Source: Nymphalis io
Lineage: Eukaryota > Arthropoda > Insecta > Lepidoptera > Nymphalidae
Direction: 5' to 3'
DNA length: 64,000 nt
NCBI RefSeq assembly: GCF_905147045.1
Contig: NC_065904.1
Coordinates: 8,866,001 to 8,930,000 of the forward strand
Position numbers and translations under genes: made by a program. The notes under the pieces were generated by a model, which saw only the letters and a program-made list of their open reading frames with translations, did no database searches and was not told the DNA's origin. How positions within the stretch are numbered: position 1 is the first letter of the stretch; each line of letters begins with the position of its first letter. Below are positions 25,752 through 33,160 of the stretch, in pieces.

Positions 25752-26093
25752 ACAACGCATAAATATTGTCAGCTTAGTACATGTCGTAGTATGTATTAAT
25801 AAGATTTTTTGAAATTGTTTATAGCATTACGAATTCACTTAAGCGAGAACACGAGAATTCTCTTGGAACAATGGGGTACATTTGTAGTAGAAAGACGAGG
25901 TGAGGTTGAACTCAAAGGAAGGGGTCGTATGCTGACGCATTGGCTGCTCCATTGTTCGGAACAGGAAGCTCGCTTGGTAGCTCAGGGGCCCCAACCGCCA
26001 CCGCAGTACCCTATACTGTTTCCAACGCTCCCTCAGGCACCGATATTGCACACACCTTATTTGGTCGTCGATACGCCAACGTTAGCTGCTTGA
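73..26093 (+). CDS. Gyc32E: Receptor guanylyl cyclase, Gyc32E-like (21 exons seen)
   Basis: Membrane receptor that converts GTP to cGMP. Exons: 73-293, 1808-1973, 5690-5773, 5947-6109, 6479-6598, 10958-11146, 11514-11649, 11838-11929, 12214-12355, 14271-14355, 15901-16027, 17636-17803, 18992-19168, 21706-21862, 22653-22811, 23040-23217, 23842-23988, 24241-24433, 24541-24693, 25502-25622, 25825-26093. All junctions keep phase except between exons 5 and 6: exon 5 ends with one spare base while exon 6 starts in phase 0, so one exon of length 3n+2 is missing. About 1,080 residues are visible. Domain order is signal peptide, ANF-receptor ectodomain, membrane segment, kinase homology domain, coiled coil, cyclase. 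The juxtamembrane stretch (YNYT, MWGR, IHWPGG, PPPDKPRCGF) points to the Gyc32E group; this assignment is from memory of the family. Introns hold many transposon fragments. Confidence 0.9.
294..1807 (+). other. Cyclase intron 1
   Basis: AT-rich intron with a gtaagt donor and cttaccag acceptor. It holds a TA microsatellite at 1629-1663 and a 23-base segment at 1395-1417 that recurs at 3089-3111. No coding signal is seen. Confidence 0.6.
1629..1663. repeat. TA dinucleotide microsatellite
   Basis: About 17 TA units in cyclase intron 1, followed by a degenerate palindromic stretch (acagtacagtatactgt). Confidence 0.85.
3290..3418 (+). mobile_element. Poly(A) retroposon fragment, family B
   Basis: The segment running through ggcgcattggcgatgtaagg, ggtggcccat and a final a-rich run matches the 3' end of the better copies at 42579-42872 and 21430-21552. 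It is a 5'-truncated, diverged copy. Confidence 0.65.
3787..3920 (-). mobile_element. LINE 3' untranslated fragment
   Basis: The stretch ctacctgatgataagtggta, gccagtacag and gccggcccgcaagg aligns with 25058-25160, which is the tail end of a Jockey/CR1-type LINE on the minus strand. Only the non-coding end is kept here. Confidence 0.6.
6880..7180 (-). mobile_element. Poly(A) retroposon copy, family B
   Basis: A near-complete antisense copy: a T run, then ataggaaggcggacgagcat, ggtcaccaacgcccatagac and gtgggtggtgcctacccagc. It matches the inverted pair at 42545-43112. The T run at its low-coordinate side marks a poly(A) tail on the minus strand, so it is a retroposon or a LINE 3' end. Confidence 0.75.
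7957..8263 (+). mobile_element. tRNA-headed SINE, family A (Metulj-like)
   Basis: Full-length copy. The head has an A box (tggcctagtgg) and a B box (gggttcaaaccc), as in tRNA-derived pol III promoters; the body runs to ggccttagcccagcagtggg. It is flanked by a perfect 13-bp target-site duplication, aagaaagtcatat, at 7944-7956 and 8264-8276. The resemblance to the butterfly SINE Metulj is from memory. Confidence 0.85.
8990..9095 (+). mobile_element. Jockey/CR1-type LINE reverse transcriptase scrap 1
   Basis: Plus-strand reading gives IALLGISQSQCVHWFGSNLK, which fits the thumb-proximal segment (LxxxGIxGxxLxWFxSYL) of Jockey/CR1 reverse transcriptases. It is short and degenerate, and is probably one insertion with the scrap at 9250-9420, split by AT-rich sequence. 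Confidence 0.5.
9250..9420 (+). mobile_element. Jockey/CR1-type LINE reverse transcriptase scrap 2
   Basis: The plus strand reads DLEAVSSTKFL and then, after a one-base frame shift, VILDSKLEWCHLSSLTGRLR followed by SAAYVIRKVRQWID. This is the familiar TKFLG-LDSKLxW-GRLSSAAYxxRKIRQ block that follows the YADD motif in Jockey/CR1 elements. It stops soon after; a dead fragment. Confidence 0.7.
10440..10577 (+). mobile_element. SINE family A, 3' fragment
   Basis: Degraded body and tail of the tRNA-headed SINE: gacgtggaagcc, ggattaagctgcaggccttc and gcgcagtagtgggacattta correspond to the end of the copy at 7957-8263. The head is missing. Confidence 0.6.
12536..13858. mobile_element. hAT-like element with 8-bp target duplication
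   Basis: Both ends begin CAGTGTTTCC in inverted orientation and continue with related GC-rich sequence (aggcccacgccccac at the left, aggccatgccccac at the right when reversed). The flanks are GTATACAT (12528-12535) and GTATAGAT (13859-13866), an 8-bp target-site duplication with one mismatch, as expected for hAT transposons. No hAT transposase is left; the interior has been filled by an RTE LINE piece, so this is a non-autonomous or gutted copy. Confidence 0.75.
12744..13664 (-). pseudogene. RTE-type LINE reverse transcriptase, C-terminal fragment
   Basis: A 306-codon open frame on the minus strand. It holds the end of the reverse transcriptase: GVKQGDVISPKLF, then FTDDIVI (residues 60-66; most relatives have FADD), GLGINLDKTKVM, YTYLGQII and LPAMTYGAETWTLT, and the C-terminal LKWQWAGHVCRR and NWMRKAEDR blocks typical of the RTE clade. 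The endonuclease and the first half of the polymerase are absent, so the copy is 5'-truncated and cannot be active. The 3' tail is tandem TCAA-like repeats (caatcaatcaacag, 12738-12751), again an RTE habit. It lies inside the hAT-like element. Confidence 0.85.
14271..14355 (+). CDS. Cyclase exon 10: single transmembrane segment
   Basis: This 85-bp exon encodes AVLIYCFIGLAVFLTLAVTA followed by ACVAYK, one hydrophobic helix then a basic stop-transfer. It is entered in phase 1 after a strong cgctgcccag acceptor and leaves with two bases (AA), completed by G of exon 11. It divides the ectodomain from the intracellular half. Confidence 0.9.
14356..15900 (+). other. Cyclase intron 10
   Basis: A 1.5-kb intron with a fragment of SINE family A at about 14518-14625 and a very diverged one near 15215-15400 (agctaaaatggctcactaga, then cagccgtaggacattg). 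The rest is AT-rich without coding signal. An open frame at 14528-14866 lies partly on the SINE piece and is not a gene. Confidence 0.5.
14518..14625 (+). mobile_element. SINE family A fragment
   Basis: Contains ccaccaatccgcattggcgc and agcatagtggaatcagctc, matching the middle of the SINE at 7957-8263. Both ends are lost. Confidence 0.6.
15901..23217 (+). CDS. Cyclase exons 11-16: kinase homology (pseudokinase) domain
   Basis: Exons 11-16 encode a protein-kinase-like fold that regulates the cyclase and binds ATP but is not expected to phosphorylate. The lysine of VAVKK (exon 12) is kept. The catalytic loop reads GKLRSSN where a kinase would have HRD, and the magnesium motif is DYG rather than DFG (exon 14, ISDYGL). 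Exon 15 carries WTAPELV and GDVYSFGIILEEI, the usual APE and subdomain IX motifs. Exon 16 (23040-23217) is strikingly GC-rich compared with its introns, with an alanine and glycine rich insert (VGEVGSAGGAAAELLELAA), and ends in the RPSFDTIN motif. Confidence 0.88.
16028..17635 (+). other. Cyclase intron 11
   Basis: AT-rich intron. At about 16193-16262 there is a low-complexity block of AAATTT/TTTAAA units that is largely self-complementary. No other structure is seen. Confidence 0.5.
17804..18991 (+). other. Cyclase intron 12
   Basis: AT-rich intron carrying one nearly complete SINE of family A (18532-18832). No coding signal. Confidence 0.55.
18532..18832 (+). mobile_element. tRNA-headed SINE, family A
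   Basis: Slightly 5'-truncated copy with the A box cttggcccagtggtaag and B box gggttcaagccc; the tail ends at gcagtgggacattcacaggc. A target-site duplication could not be made out. Confidence 0.8.
19169..21705 (+). other. Cyclase intron 13
   Basis: A 2.5-kb intron. It holds a family B retroposon end at 21430-21552. On the minus strand about 43 codons are open near 20841-20985, with a more even base composition than the surroundings (reads like SKRITGITAKVTDASDYRD); no homology is recognised and it may be repeat-derived. The rest is AT-rich. Confidence 0.45.
21430..21552 (+). mobile_element. Poly(A) retroposon fragment, family B
   Basis: Runs from cttagtttccaaggttagtg through ggtgaccacttaccatcagg to cctattctataaaaaaaa, matching the 3' end of the copy at 42579-42872 including its A tail. 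Confidence 0.75.
21863..22652 (+). other. Cyclase intron 14
   Basis: AT-rich intron of 790 bases. No repeat or coding signal was recognised. Confidence 0.4.
23218..23841 (+). other. Cyclase intron 16
   Basis: AT-rich intron of 624 bases with nothing recognisable beyond a possible TE scar around atatactagcttttcgagcc. Confidence 0.35.
23842..26093 (+). CDS. Cyclase exons 17-21: dimerisation coiled coil and cyclase domain
   Basis: Exon 17 carries the signalling helix (NNLESLVEEKTEQLSLEKKR, then LLYQVLPR). Exons 18-20 form the class III cyclase: VYFSDIVGFT (metal-binding aspartate), VETIGDAYMVVSG (second metal site region and the guanine-selecting glutamate) and HYCLFGDTVNTASRMEST (guanine-selecting cysteine and transition-state asparagine and arginine). 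All key residues for GTP rather than ATP use are present, so the enzyme should be active as a homodimer. Exon 21 ends the domain with RILLEQWGTF and ELKGRGRMLTHWL, then a short proline-rich tail of about 40 residues, and stops with TGA at 26091. Confidence 0.92.
25021..25501 (-). mobile_element. Jockey/CR1-type LINE, 3' fragment abutting a cyclase exon
   Basis: On the minus strand the sequence reads RAVRIIGDVKVTNTLEPLQL, RREIAALSAFYRLYHGECSE and ELFSLIPASPF, then after a frame shift RTTKKWNSLPAHVFP and FKRGVKRHLAGRQ. This is the C-terminal region of Jockey/CR1-type reverse transcriptase proteins. A T run at 25021-25030 is its poly(A) tail. The element is 5'-truncated and ends exactly at the acceptor of cyclase exon 20. 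A probable imperfect target-site duplication is gtgcgtggagg (25010-25020) versus gtgcgtgtggggg (25502-25514). It is dead (frameshift, truncation). Confidence 0.8.
25685..25748. repeat. TA dinucleotide microsatellite
   Basis: About 31 uninterrupted TA units in the last cyclase intron, ending 76 bases before exon 21. Length is likely to vary between individuals. Confidence 0.9.
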
Positions 26094-26303
26094 ATTGTTA
26101 TGAAGAATATATATATTTATAGATGTACATATAAGAAATTTTATAAGATAAGATATACTATATTAGCAGTAGCAGTAGCATAAATTCCAGCAGGATTATA
26201 TCATGGTTCGGCTCTATTGTTATCCTTGAATTTGACCTTACCACTCAGGAACAAAATCGTAAATACGTCGTCATCCACTATATGCAAACATAAATGGACA
26301 GTT

Positions 26304-26309
26304 AATAAA
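26304..26309 (+). promoter_or_regulatory. Poly(A) signal candidate of the cyclase gene
   Basis: An AATAAA lies 211 bases after the stop codon, in a stretch with no other coding signal. It is the first canonical hexamer downstream, so it is the likely 3' end, though AT-rich DNA produces such hexamers by chance. Confidence 0.45.
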
Positions 26310-28641
26310 GAAAAGATAATATAGTTTAATCTAAACAAGTTCATTTGCGATAAAAAAAGTCAAGGACGTTCTGCAATGCGCGCTAAGGCTACGTTAATTA
26401 AAAACCTAACGACATTGCTCGTGCTCCGATATAAGAGAGCTAGTTAGTTAGACTCAGCGATAAAGTTTACATTTACAGTTTGTGAACACGAATATTGCAT
26501 TAATTACAATCTAATAGACTAAATGCAATTATTATCAAGTGCAAAGATGTCATATCGAAAAGAAAACAACAAAAATTATGATTTTGTTCATTTATGCATG
26601 GAATTAAATTTTTTTTTATAAATAACTCATCATAAAAAGACATTGAGAAATTAAGAATAATTAAATCAAATTATTACCAAACGTACTACTACTAATTAAA
26701 CGGTACGAACTAGATATGTAAAAATGTACATCAAACATTGTGCAATACCTATTTTTTTTAAAAAAAAAACATTGTATTATAATATTATTCAATATAAAGA
26801 TTTCAAATTTTAGTGATTATTGTTTGTGTACGTATTCTGTAAATTATATTAAAGATTTTTACTATATAAATAAAAATTGTATATCATATCGTATTATGTA
26901 ATATAATTTTAACTTCACAATATAATTTATGTATGTAGTCATTCGTTTTAAAATAAGATTTTTATTCGAAAAAAAAAAACAAAATTTAGATTAGTGATCC
27001 TGGCTAAAAACACATAAACATTTCTCTTTACAGTGAAATGTTAAAATTTCTTAATTTTTCTCGTAAATCAACGCAAATTTTTTCGCTTACAAGTACAAAA
27101 TATAAATTACGAAACTCCCGCCTAAGGATGCGAATGATCAAAATTTTCAGCGAAAATCTCACAAAGACAACGTGAGCTTACCAGCTTAATTAAATAATAA
27201 ATGGATAACAGTTGGAAGTATATGCTTGTGTCCATTTTTAGACTAAACAATTTTATTGAGAATTATATCGAATATAAATGCGAAAGTGTATTCATTTATT
27301 ACGCCTAATTACTCAACCGATCATCATGAAATTTTGTAATTTTGCATACACGTTATTTGGGGTACAGAAAATTAGTAAAGTATAGTACCAAACATCCCCC
27401 GCCTCCTCAAAAGCGGGTAAAGCCGTGGGCAGTAATTAGTTAATAATATACGAGAAGCTATAAATGAGTTTGTTACATGTTTTTAGGTCAAATTTGCAAC
27501 TGAAGTTTATAAACCCATTGAAAATTTGTACAAGCTTTTGGTAATTATAACAATACAATCTGTCAATCTATAGTACACTAATATTAATTGTTTACTCATA
27601 TCAAATAAAAGCTACTTTTTGTTTTTATTTAACTTATTTTATATGTAAATATTAAATGTTTTTTAAATTGTTACAATAATCTACTTCTACTATTTAAATG
27701 TGCTGATATAAATAAGGTTATTAAAATAATCTAGTCAACATTTTATCCATAAAATGAACATGTTTTTAAAATTCATATTGAAATATAGCAAACTACAGCC
27801 TATTTCAATCGCAGAAGAAGTAAAGGTAAATAAACCTTAGATTTACGTATTCCATGCATGCGGTTTAGCTCTGCCTTTCTCGTACATTTATTACGGGCGG
27901 GTAATAAAAATGTTGTTTCATTTGAAGGAAAAAAAATTAAAGTAGTCTAAGACAAATTTTTGGTAAAGTAGTGAAAAACTTATTTTGATATATATTATAC
28001 TCAGGTAAATTATTAGATAGAATTATATGGATACCCAATATTTTTGTAATTGTATTAAAAAATAATTACGTGTCATTATGAAAATCACTTACAAATAATG
28101 TATACATATATATATATTATATAAAATTTTAAATTTTACAATTTAATCTGTATCTTATACAGAAAAGTATAGCTTTTTAGTGTCCATGTATTTACAAATA
28201 ACTATGTAGGTAATAAGAGTTTATATTATGTTGTTGTTAATACATTATTTTATTGTTCAAATTCCTGATAATATATTTTGTAACGTTACATGTATTTTAA
28301 AATCTGAAGTCTAGTCAAATTTCATTAATATAATAAAATAAAATATTGGTTGTAGCAAAATGCATTTTTATTTTTAATACAAAAATTAAATTTATAACAT
28401 AATTAAAAAGCAAAAAATCCTTCCGAATAACTTTTATTTTATTATTATTAGTAGAATATCAATAGTAAGTATTTATCGAGGAATGCGAAATATTTCGAGA
28501 AGTCTACCTCGTAATAATGAATTGAACGCGTTGAAAATACGTTGCTGTATAACATAAGAAGAATATTGTAAACATCATATTTTATACGTAATAACGCATA
28601 CTTTCTAGTGAATATTTTTTTCTTTAATCGGAAAAATTTAA
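26310..28641. other. Intergenic region, cyclase to ionotropic receptor
   Basis: AT-rich DNA between two convergent genes. Around 27240-27450 is a decayed repeat with the familiar wording aactactcaaccgat-like (here attactcaaccgatcatcat), gaaattttgtaattttgcat and cgggtaaagccgtgggcag, a widespread lepidopteran TE end. No gene or RNA is seen. Confidence 0.5.
27240..27450 (+). repeat. Decayed dispersed repeat
   Basis: Contains aatgcgaaagtgtattcatt, ctcaaccgatcatcatgaaa and cgggtaaagccgtgggcagt. Similar wording recurs near 47270-47440. It is probably the end of an old transposon; the family cannot be named from this. Confidence 0.45.
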
Positions 28642-28647
28642 TTTATT
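28642..28647 (-). promoter_or_regulatory. Poly(A) signal candidate of the ionotropic receptor
   Basis: AATAAA on the minus strand, 29 bases after the TAA stop of the receptor. Confidence 0.5.
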
Positions 28648-28676
28648 TTTTTGGTATTATATTGTCATAATTTTTT

Positions 28677-30497
28677 TTATTCTTTCAATATTCCGGTCTT
28701 TTCACTTTTAAATTTAATTATCTCAAATATGAATACTATTGCCGATACTAAATATCCAAGTAAAAGGCACAAAATGCAGCTAAATACTTGTTTATTATTC
28801 AAGGCACTAGGCTCGAGTACTTTTAATGTGGTCTTACTAGACATCTTTACAGTATCTTTTTCTAACAAGCCGCTTTCCAAAAGACGTATGAGCCACAGAG
28901 ATAATGGTCTCATATAAGCAGAATTTTTCCCCATCCATATCACTAAGGGAATTTTCATTATAGAATCAGGAAGGATGTAACCACATTCATTTTCATTTAT
29001 CCCTTGAGACATGCAATACGCCTTTACGTATTCCAGTGAAAGGGCAATAATAAACTTTTTTTTGCCGTCCAAAACTTCTTGGAAAACGTTTTCAAAGTCC
29101 TTCTCAGGTATTACTTCAAAGTTTTCACGTATAAAGGTATCATGTTCGAAATGAGCTAATACACCTGCTCTACCTCCAAACATGTATCCATTATTGTAAG
29201 CATCTTTCAAATCAACAAATTTACCAACAATAACATCCGATTTGAGAGCTCCTATGAGAACACTTTGGTAAGCACTTCTCACTACAAATGTAAACCATAT
29301 CCAAAGACTCAGGATATAAAAATCTCTGAACCGTCTCGGTTCAACCCTAATCGGCTGACCCATTAAAACAGCCCAAATCCTTATAACTACACCGTGCAAT
29401 TTATCTGCGTGCTTAAAATTCCTATAGCAAAACATCTTAACAGTTTTAAAGTTCAAGGTGAACGGTATAGCTTTAACAAAGAGCATTACGAGTAAGAGTA
29501 TAAGCCATAAATATCCATTTAATGGTGATAACAGCCGCCACCAAATGGGCCCTGGGGCTAGAGGTGGAGCCAGCCATGCTAAACTTATTCTAAAATATGG
29601 TACTGAGTAGTCTAATATGCCCACTCTATCCATTCCTGGAGAAATGCTACAAGTTGAGATGTTAGCGGTACCCGTTAAGATGTCATCTAAAGTTTCAGAC
29701 CAATTCTTGGCTCCATCCGAGTCAATACTGAGAAAATCCCTGCTTGAAATTATGGGCGTGAAATTCATTATGTCCCTAAGGTACCGTATAATAGCTCTTT
29801 TGATTATTTCTAAAGGAATTTTCTGCTCTGTTGCTGGATGATATAATTTATTTGTTGATATATAAAGTGGACAGCCGTTCATGTTAATCATCTTATCAGG
29901 AAATAGATCTTTTTCCATCACTGCCCTCTCGCCCCAAAAACCAATGAGAGTAGGTTCCAAATTTTGGCAGCTTAAATGATTTTTGTATGGGTAATAAGTA
30001 AATAATGCTATCCGTTTGTCTTTATTAGTGACGACGGTTACCACATTCGTAGCATAATAACTCCAAAGAAGGCTATATATACGTCGAAGTCTATGTGGAT
30101 AGGAGAGAACAACTATTATGAAATACGCATCGCTGTGGAGCATGGTTTTTCCTTTTAGATCTGGTTTTAATTTTCCGAGAATTCTTATAAGTGACAAATA
30201 TGATTCGATTAAAATAACTACCTGTTTCGGAGGTACTTTATCATTTCTCTCTAAAGTGACTGATCCACTATAGGACTTGATGAATTGGTTTATAATAGTT
30301 TCTTCTACATCATGTGATATAACCATAGTAGCTGTTCGGTATTCAAAATTCCTATTAGCGATTTCTACTGCACTTTTTATAACATCGTAATGCTTTAAAT
30401 TTTCATCATTTTCTACTTGGAAGTTTGCATCAGTATAACTAATGTGCATAAGTATTACAATTGTCGATATATAGAAATTATAATCAAAATAGACCAT
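28677..30497 (-). CDS. Divergent ionotropic receptor (IR), intronless
   Basis: A 606-residue iGluR-related receptor, expected at the dendrite membrane of chemosensory neurons as a ligand-tuned channel subunit with an IR co-receptor. The start is the ATG at 30497 (MVYFDYNFYI), giving a signal-like leader; an upstream in-frame TTG is ignored. M1 lies near residues 326-346 (NGYLWLILLLVMLFVKAIPF). The pore and M3 region follows (residues 370-416) with the IR-typical FTFVVRSAYQSVLIGALKSD. S2 ends in LSLWLIRLLESGLLEK (532-547), an IR hallmark, and M4 is about 568-592. The long N-terminal half lacks a clear amino-terminal domain. Single-exon structure is usual for divergent, often gustatory, lepidopteran IRs; the exact subfamily (for example IR7d or IR100 types) cannot be decided by eye. 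Confidence 0.85.
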   Translation of the reverse strand: MVYFDYNFYISTIVILMHISYTDANFQVENDENLKHYDVIKSAVEIANRNFEYRTATMVISHDVEETIINQFIKSYSGSVTLERNDKVPPKQVVILIESYLSLIRILGKLKPDLKGKTMLHSDAYFIIVVLSYPHRLRRIYSLLWSYYATNVVTVVTNKDKRIALFTYYPYKNHLSCQNLEPTLIGFWGERAVMEKDLFPDKMINMNGCPLYISTNKLYHPATEQKIPLEIIKRAIIRYLRDIMNFTPIISSRDFLSIDSDGAKNWSETLDDILTGTANISTCSISPGMDRVGILDYSVPYFRISLAWLAPPLAPGPIWWRLLSPLNGYLWLILLLVMLFVKAIPFTLNFKTVKMFCYRNFKHADKLHGVVIRIWAVLMGQPIRVEPRRFRDFYILSLWIWFTFVVRSAYQSVLIGALKSDVIVGKFVDLKDAYNNGYMFGGRAGVLAHFEHDTFIRENFEVIPEKDFENVFQEVLDGKKKFIIALSLEYVKAYCMSQGINENECGYILPDSIMKIPLVIWMGKNSAYMRPLSLWLIRLLESGLLEKDTVKMSSKTTLKVLEPSALNNKQVFSCILCLLLGYLVSAIVFIFEIIKFKSEKTGILKE

Positions 30498-31580
30498 TGT
30501 AATGCATGGCAAGTCAGATTAAAACTAACCATTTTTAAAGCGTTACTGAAAGAGATGATAAAACACCTGTCAGATTAGTAAAAGGTATTAATCATGCTTT
30601 GTTTCTAAAGTTGGCTTTTTATTCAATGGTTTAAAAAGAACTAAAAGGCAACGAATGATAATGCATCAATAAAAAAGAAATTACTTCAATTCGTTTTATT
30701 ATGATGCATTTATGCGCATCACTTATTTGATGTTTTGAGTATAAAAAATATTTTGTATCGACATTTAGATAGTATTTATAAACATATTTGTTTATAGCTA
30801 AGCTATTTTTTATTGTTCGTCTTATTAATGACCTGAGACTCACAAATACATGACCTAGGTTAATAAGCATTTTCATGGCCAATAACTACTAGTCCCGATT
30901 GCGAATCAAACTTGTTTTCGTTGGCATTTAAATCTGATGTTCCTCGTATCTTTGTTCCTGGTTAGTAACAGGAAGTACGCGTTTGGTAATGAGTAAAAAA
31001 GGAATGATTTTTTTTAATACTAGCTGCTTCGCTCGATTAGACCCGCGTAAATTTTTGGGTTATACGTTTGATTCAAACGGTTTGCAATATTGGTTGACAT
31101 TCGTGGTTACTGTAATACAAGTAATTCAAACGAACTAAATCCTAAGCTCCAGCTTTATAACATAAATGTAGATAAAATTATGTAACTTATAACTAAGCAG
31201 TACTATTACAATATATAATTATGTGATGTATAAATATTTTAATTCTCTACAAAAATTAAAGCATTAATTAAAATCTGTTTAGTCAATTAAAACGGATATG
31301 ATTGTTTAAGCTCATACAAAATAGATAAATTGGCTTTGGTTGATTGTCTACCCCCTCCAATACATGCGTCACTAAGCAACCCCCTTAAAGAAATTACGTA
31401 AACAAATGGCATCCCGCGCCGCAAAGCGTGTTATTGCGTCTTAATACGGATTCCCTGTGTGTTTCTTATCAATTCATGTAATATTATTTTGTTCATGTAA
31501 TTCTATGACATATGATTAAGTTGCAATAAGCTTCGGAAATATTTACAGGCAATAACGCTTTGTTAATATATTTCAACACT
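30498..31580. other. Intergenic region, ionotropic receptor to meckelin
   Basis: This 1.1-kb stretch separates two divergently transcribed genes, so promoters of both should lie here. A TE scar is seen near 31018-31070 (actagctgcttcgctcgatt). No TATA box stands out from the AT-rich background. Confidence 0.45.
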
Positions 31581-33160
31581 ATGATTACGATAGCGTTTGC
31601 TAAAAACGTTGTTATTTTATTTGTTTTATATTTTTATGTCAATGGTTATAAATTGCCAGGAAGTTGTAAGTTTGGTCAGTTTTATGAGCCAAGTTTGATG
31701 GATTGCTTGGATTGCCCCGTTAACGCATCATTAGTCACATCAGCTGATGGTAAGTTTATTAAATTAATAATTATTTACAGTATGATATGTATTTATTTAT
31801 TTATTTCGTTCGCAAAACTTGACAGTATAAGGGTGATAAAAACATGAACACAATAAATTGGAATAAAGAATTAATTCTATCCTACTAGATGCAAAAATAT
31901 AAAAGTCATTTTAACTCATTAGCAAAATATAATAAAATAGTGATATTGTATATTACATTTTAAAAATTCTAGACAAAAATAATAAGCAGTTAAAGGATAT
32001 GGTGAGTTGTGGTTAGTGGTTATTTAATAAAAGAAATATGGACATCTCATGATAAATTTGAAAAATGTGATTTTAGTCTATTTTTTACTTACCAACGAAG
32101 ATAACAAAATTAAATCTAATATTATTAGAACAATACATTCTATTTATTGGTGATTTAATACCTATATTATTGTTCTATTTATGTATTTATTATTGTCAAA
32201 AACAATTTTAATAATTTTAATGGACTGAAGACTATTAAAAAAATTAAGCCTTAGTACAATACTTTACTCATGGAGTTTTTATAAGTGTACCTCCGTTTAT
32301 TTTACTGACAATTACATAAAAATCCTGATATCCTTTAAACTAAAATTAATATAACGACGGGTGACATACGACTCCTTAATTTAATAACCTATATTAAAAC
32401 CTAACCTTTACTTTATTTCATATTATAAAATAGCTACAAATTCCAGAAAGATGTTGTTGTTGATAATTATTAAGCTTGTACTTCGGCTTAAATACAATGG
32501 TTTAATTTTGTAATTGTTAGGTTTCGCGTGTACCTGTGAGGAGCACAGTGTAGCGACAAGTATTGCCCGTTGTAAGCCATGTAACATCACCGAAGTCGTT
32601 TCGTCTGATGGAACTACTTGTGTTCCTCGAAGATGTCAAAGTTCTTCGGGTCGGATAGTTTGCAGAAAGTGTCCACATGATTACATATTATGTAAGTGTG
32701 ATGTATAGCTTAAGAGATACTTGTCTATTGTATATATGTTCGGGAGCATCAATGAACTTTTTATTGAAGAATTACATTTGTACTGTTTTTTAATATAAAA
32801 ATAATTTGTATATTCCGAAAGTTTAATATATTTAGCTAATATTAATGCCCCATCACTCTGTTAAAATTTACTTTGATATAATTTGGCAATAGTAATAGTT
32901 AGTTCTTATTAATTTTAGTGACACAAAATTTCGATGGCTCTCCAATGAAAGAAGTCCAGTGTGTTAAGTGTGCTCGTGGCTTCAAAGTTTTTGATAATCG
33001 TTGTGTCAAATGTGAGGCTTGTTTGTGTAAAAAGCATGAAATTATCGTTAGAGGAAGGTGTATACCGAAAAAATATATTCTAAGCCGACCTAAATACACT
33101 GAAAATCAGCTTCATCCGAATGAACTATTAGAGATAGTGAAGTTGGAATATTTTTGTACG
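31581..33160 (+). CDS. Meckelin exons 1-3: signal peptide and cysteine-rich repeats
   Basis: The leader ITIAFAKNVVILFVLYFYVNG is followed by paired-cysteine modules resembling growth-factor-receptor/furin repeats: CLDCPVN, ACTCEEH, CKPCNIT, CRKCPHDY, CVKCARGF and CEACLCKKH. This is the extracellular head of meckelin, the part bearing many human disease variants in relatives. Exon 3 ends in phase 0 at EYFCT. The transition SADG to FACTC across intron 1 keeps the frame. Confidence 0.85.

Noticed and set aside
28651..28917. Plus-strand frame opposite the ionotropic receptor
   Set aside because: Antisense shadow of a clear iGluR-type coding sequence.
30498..30512. Upstream TTG start for the ionotropic receptor
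   Set aside because: The ATG at 30497 is in frame, five codons later, and gives a better leader.
31560..31580. Upstream start for meckelin at 31560
   Set aside because: The codon there is TTG; the first ATG in frame is at 31581 and begins a good signal peptide.
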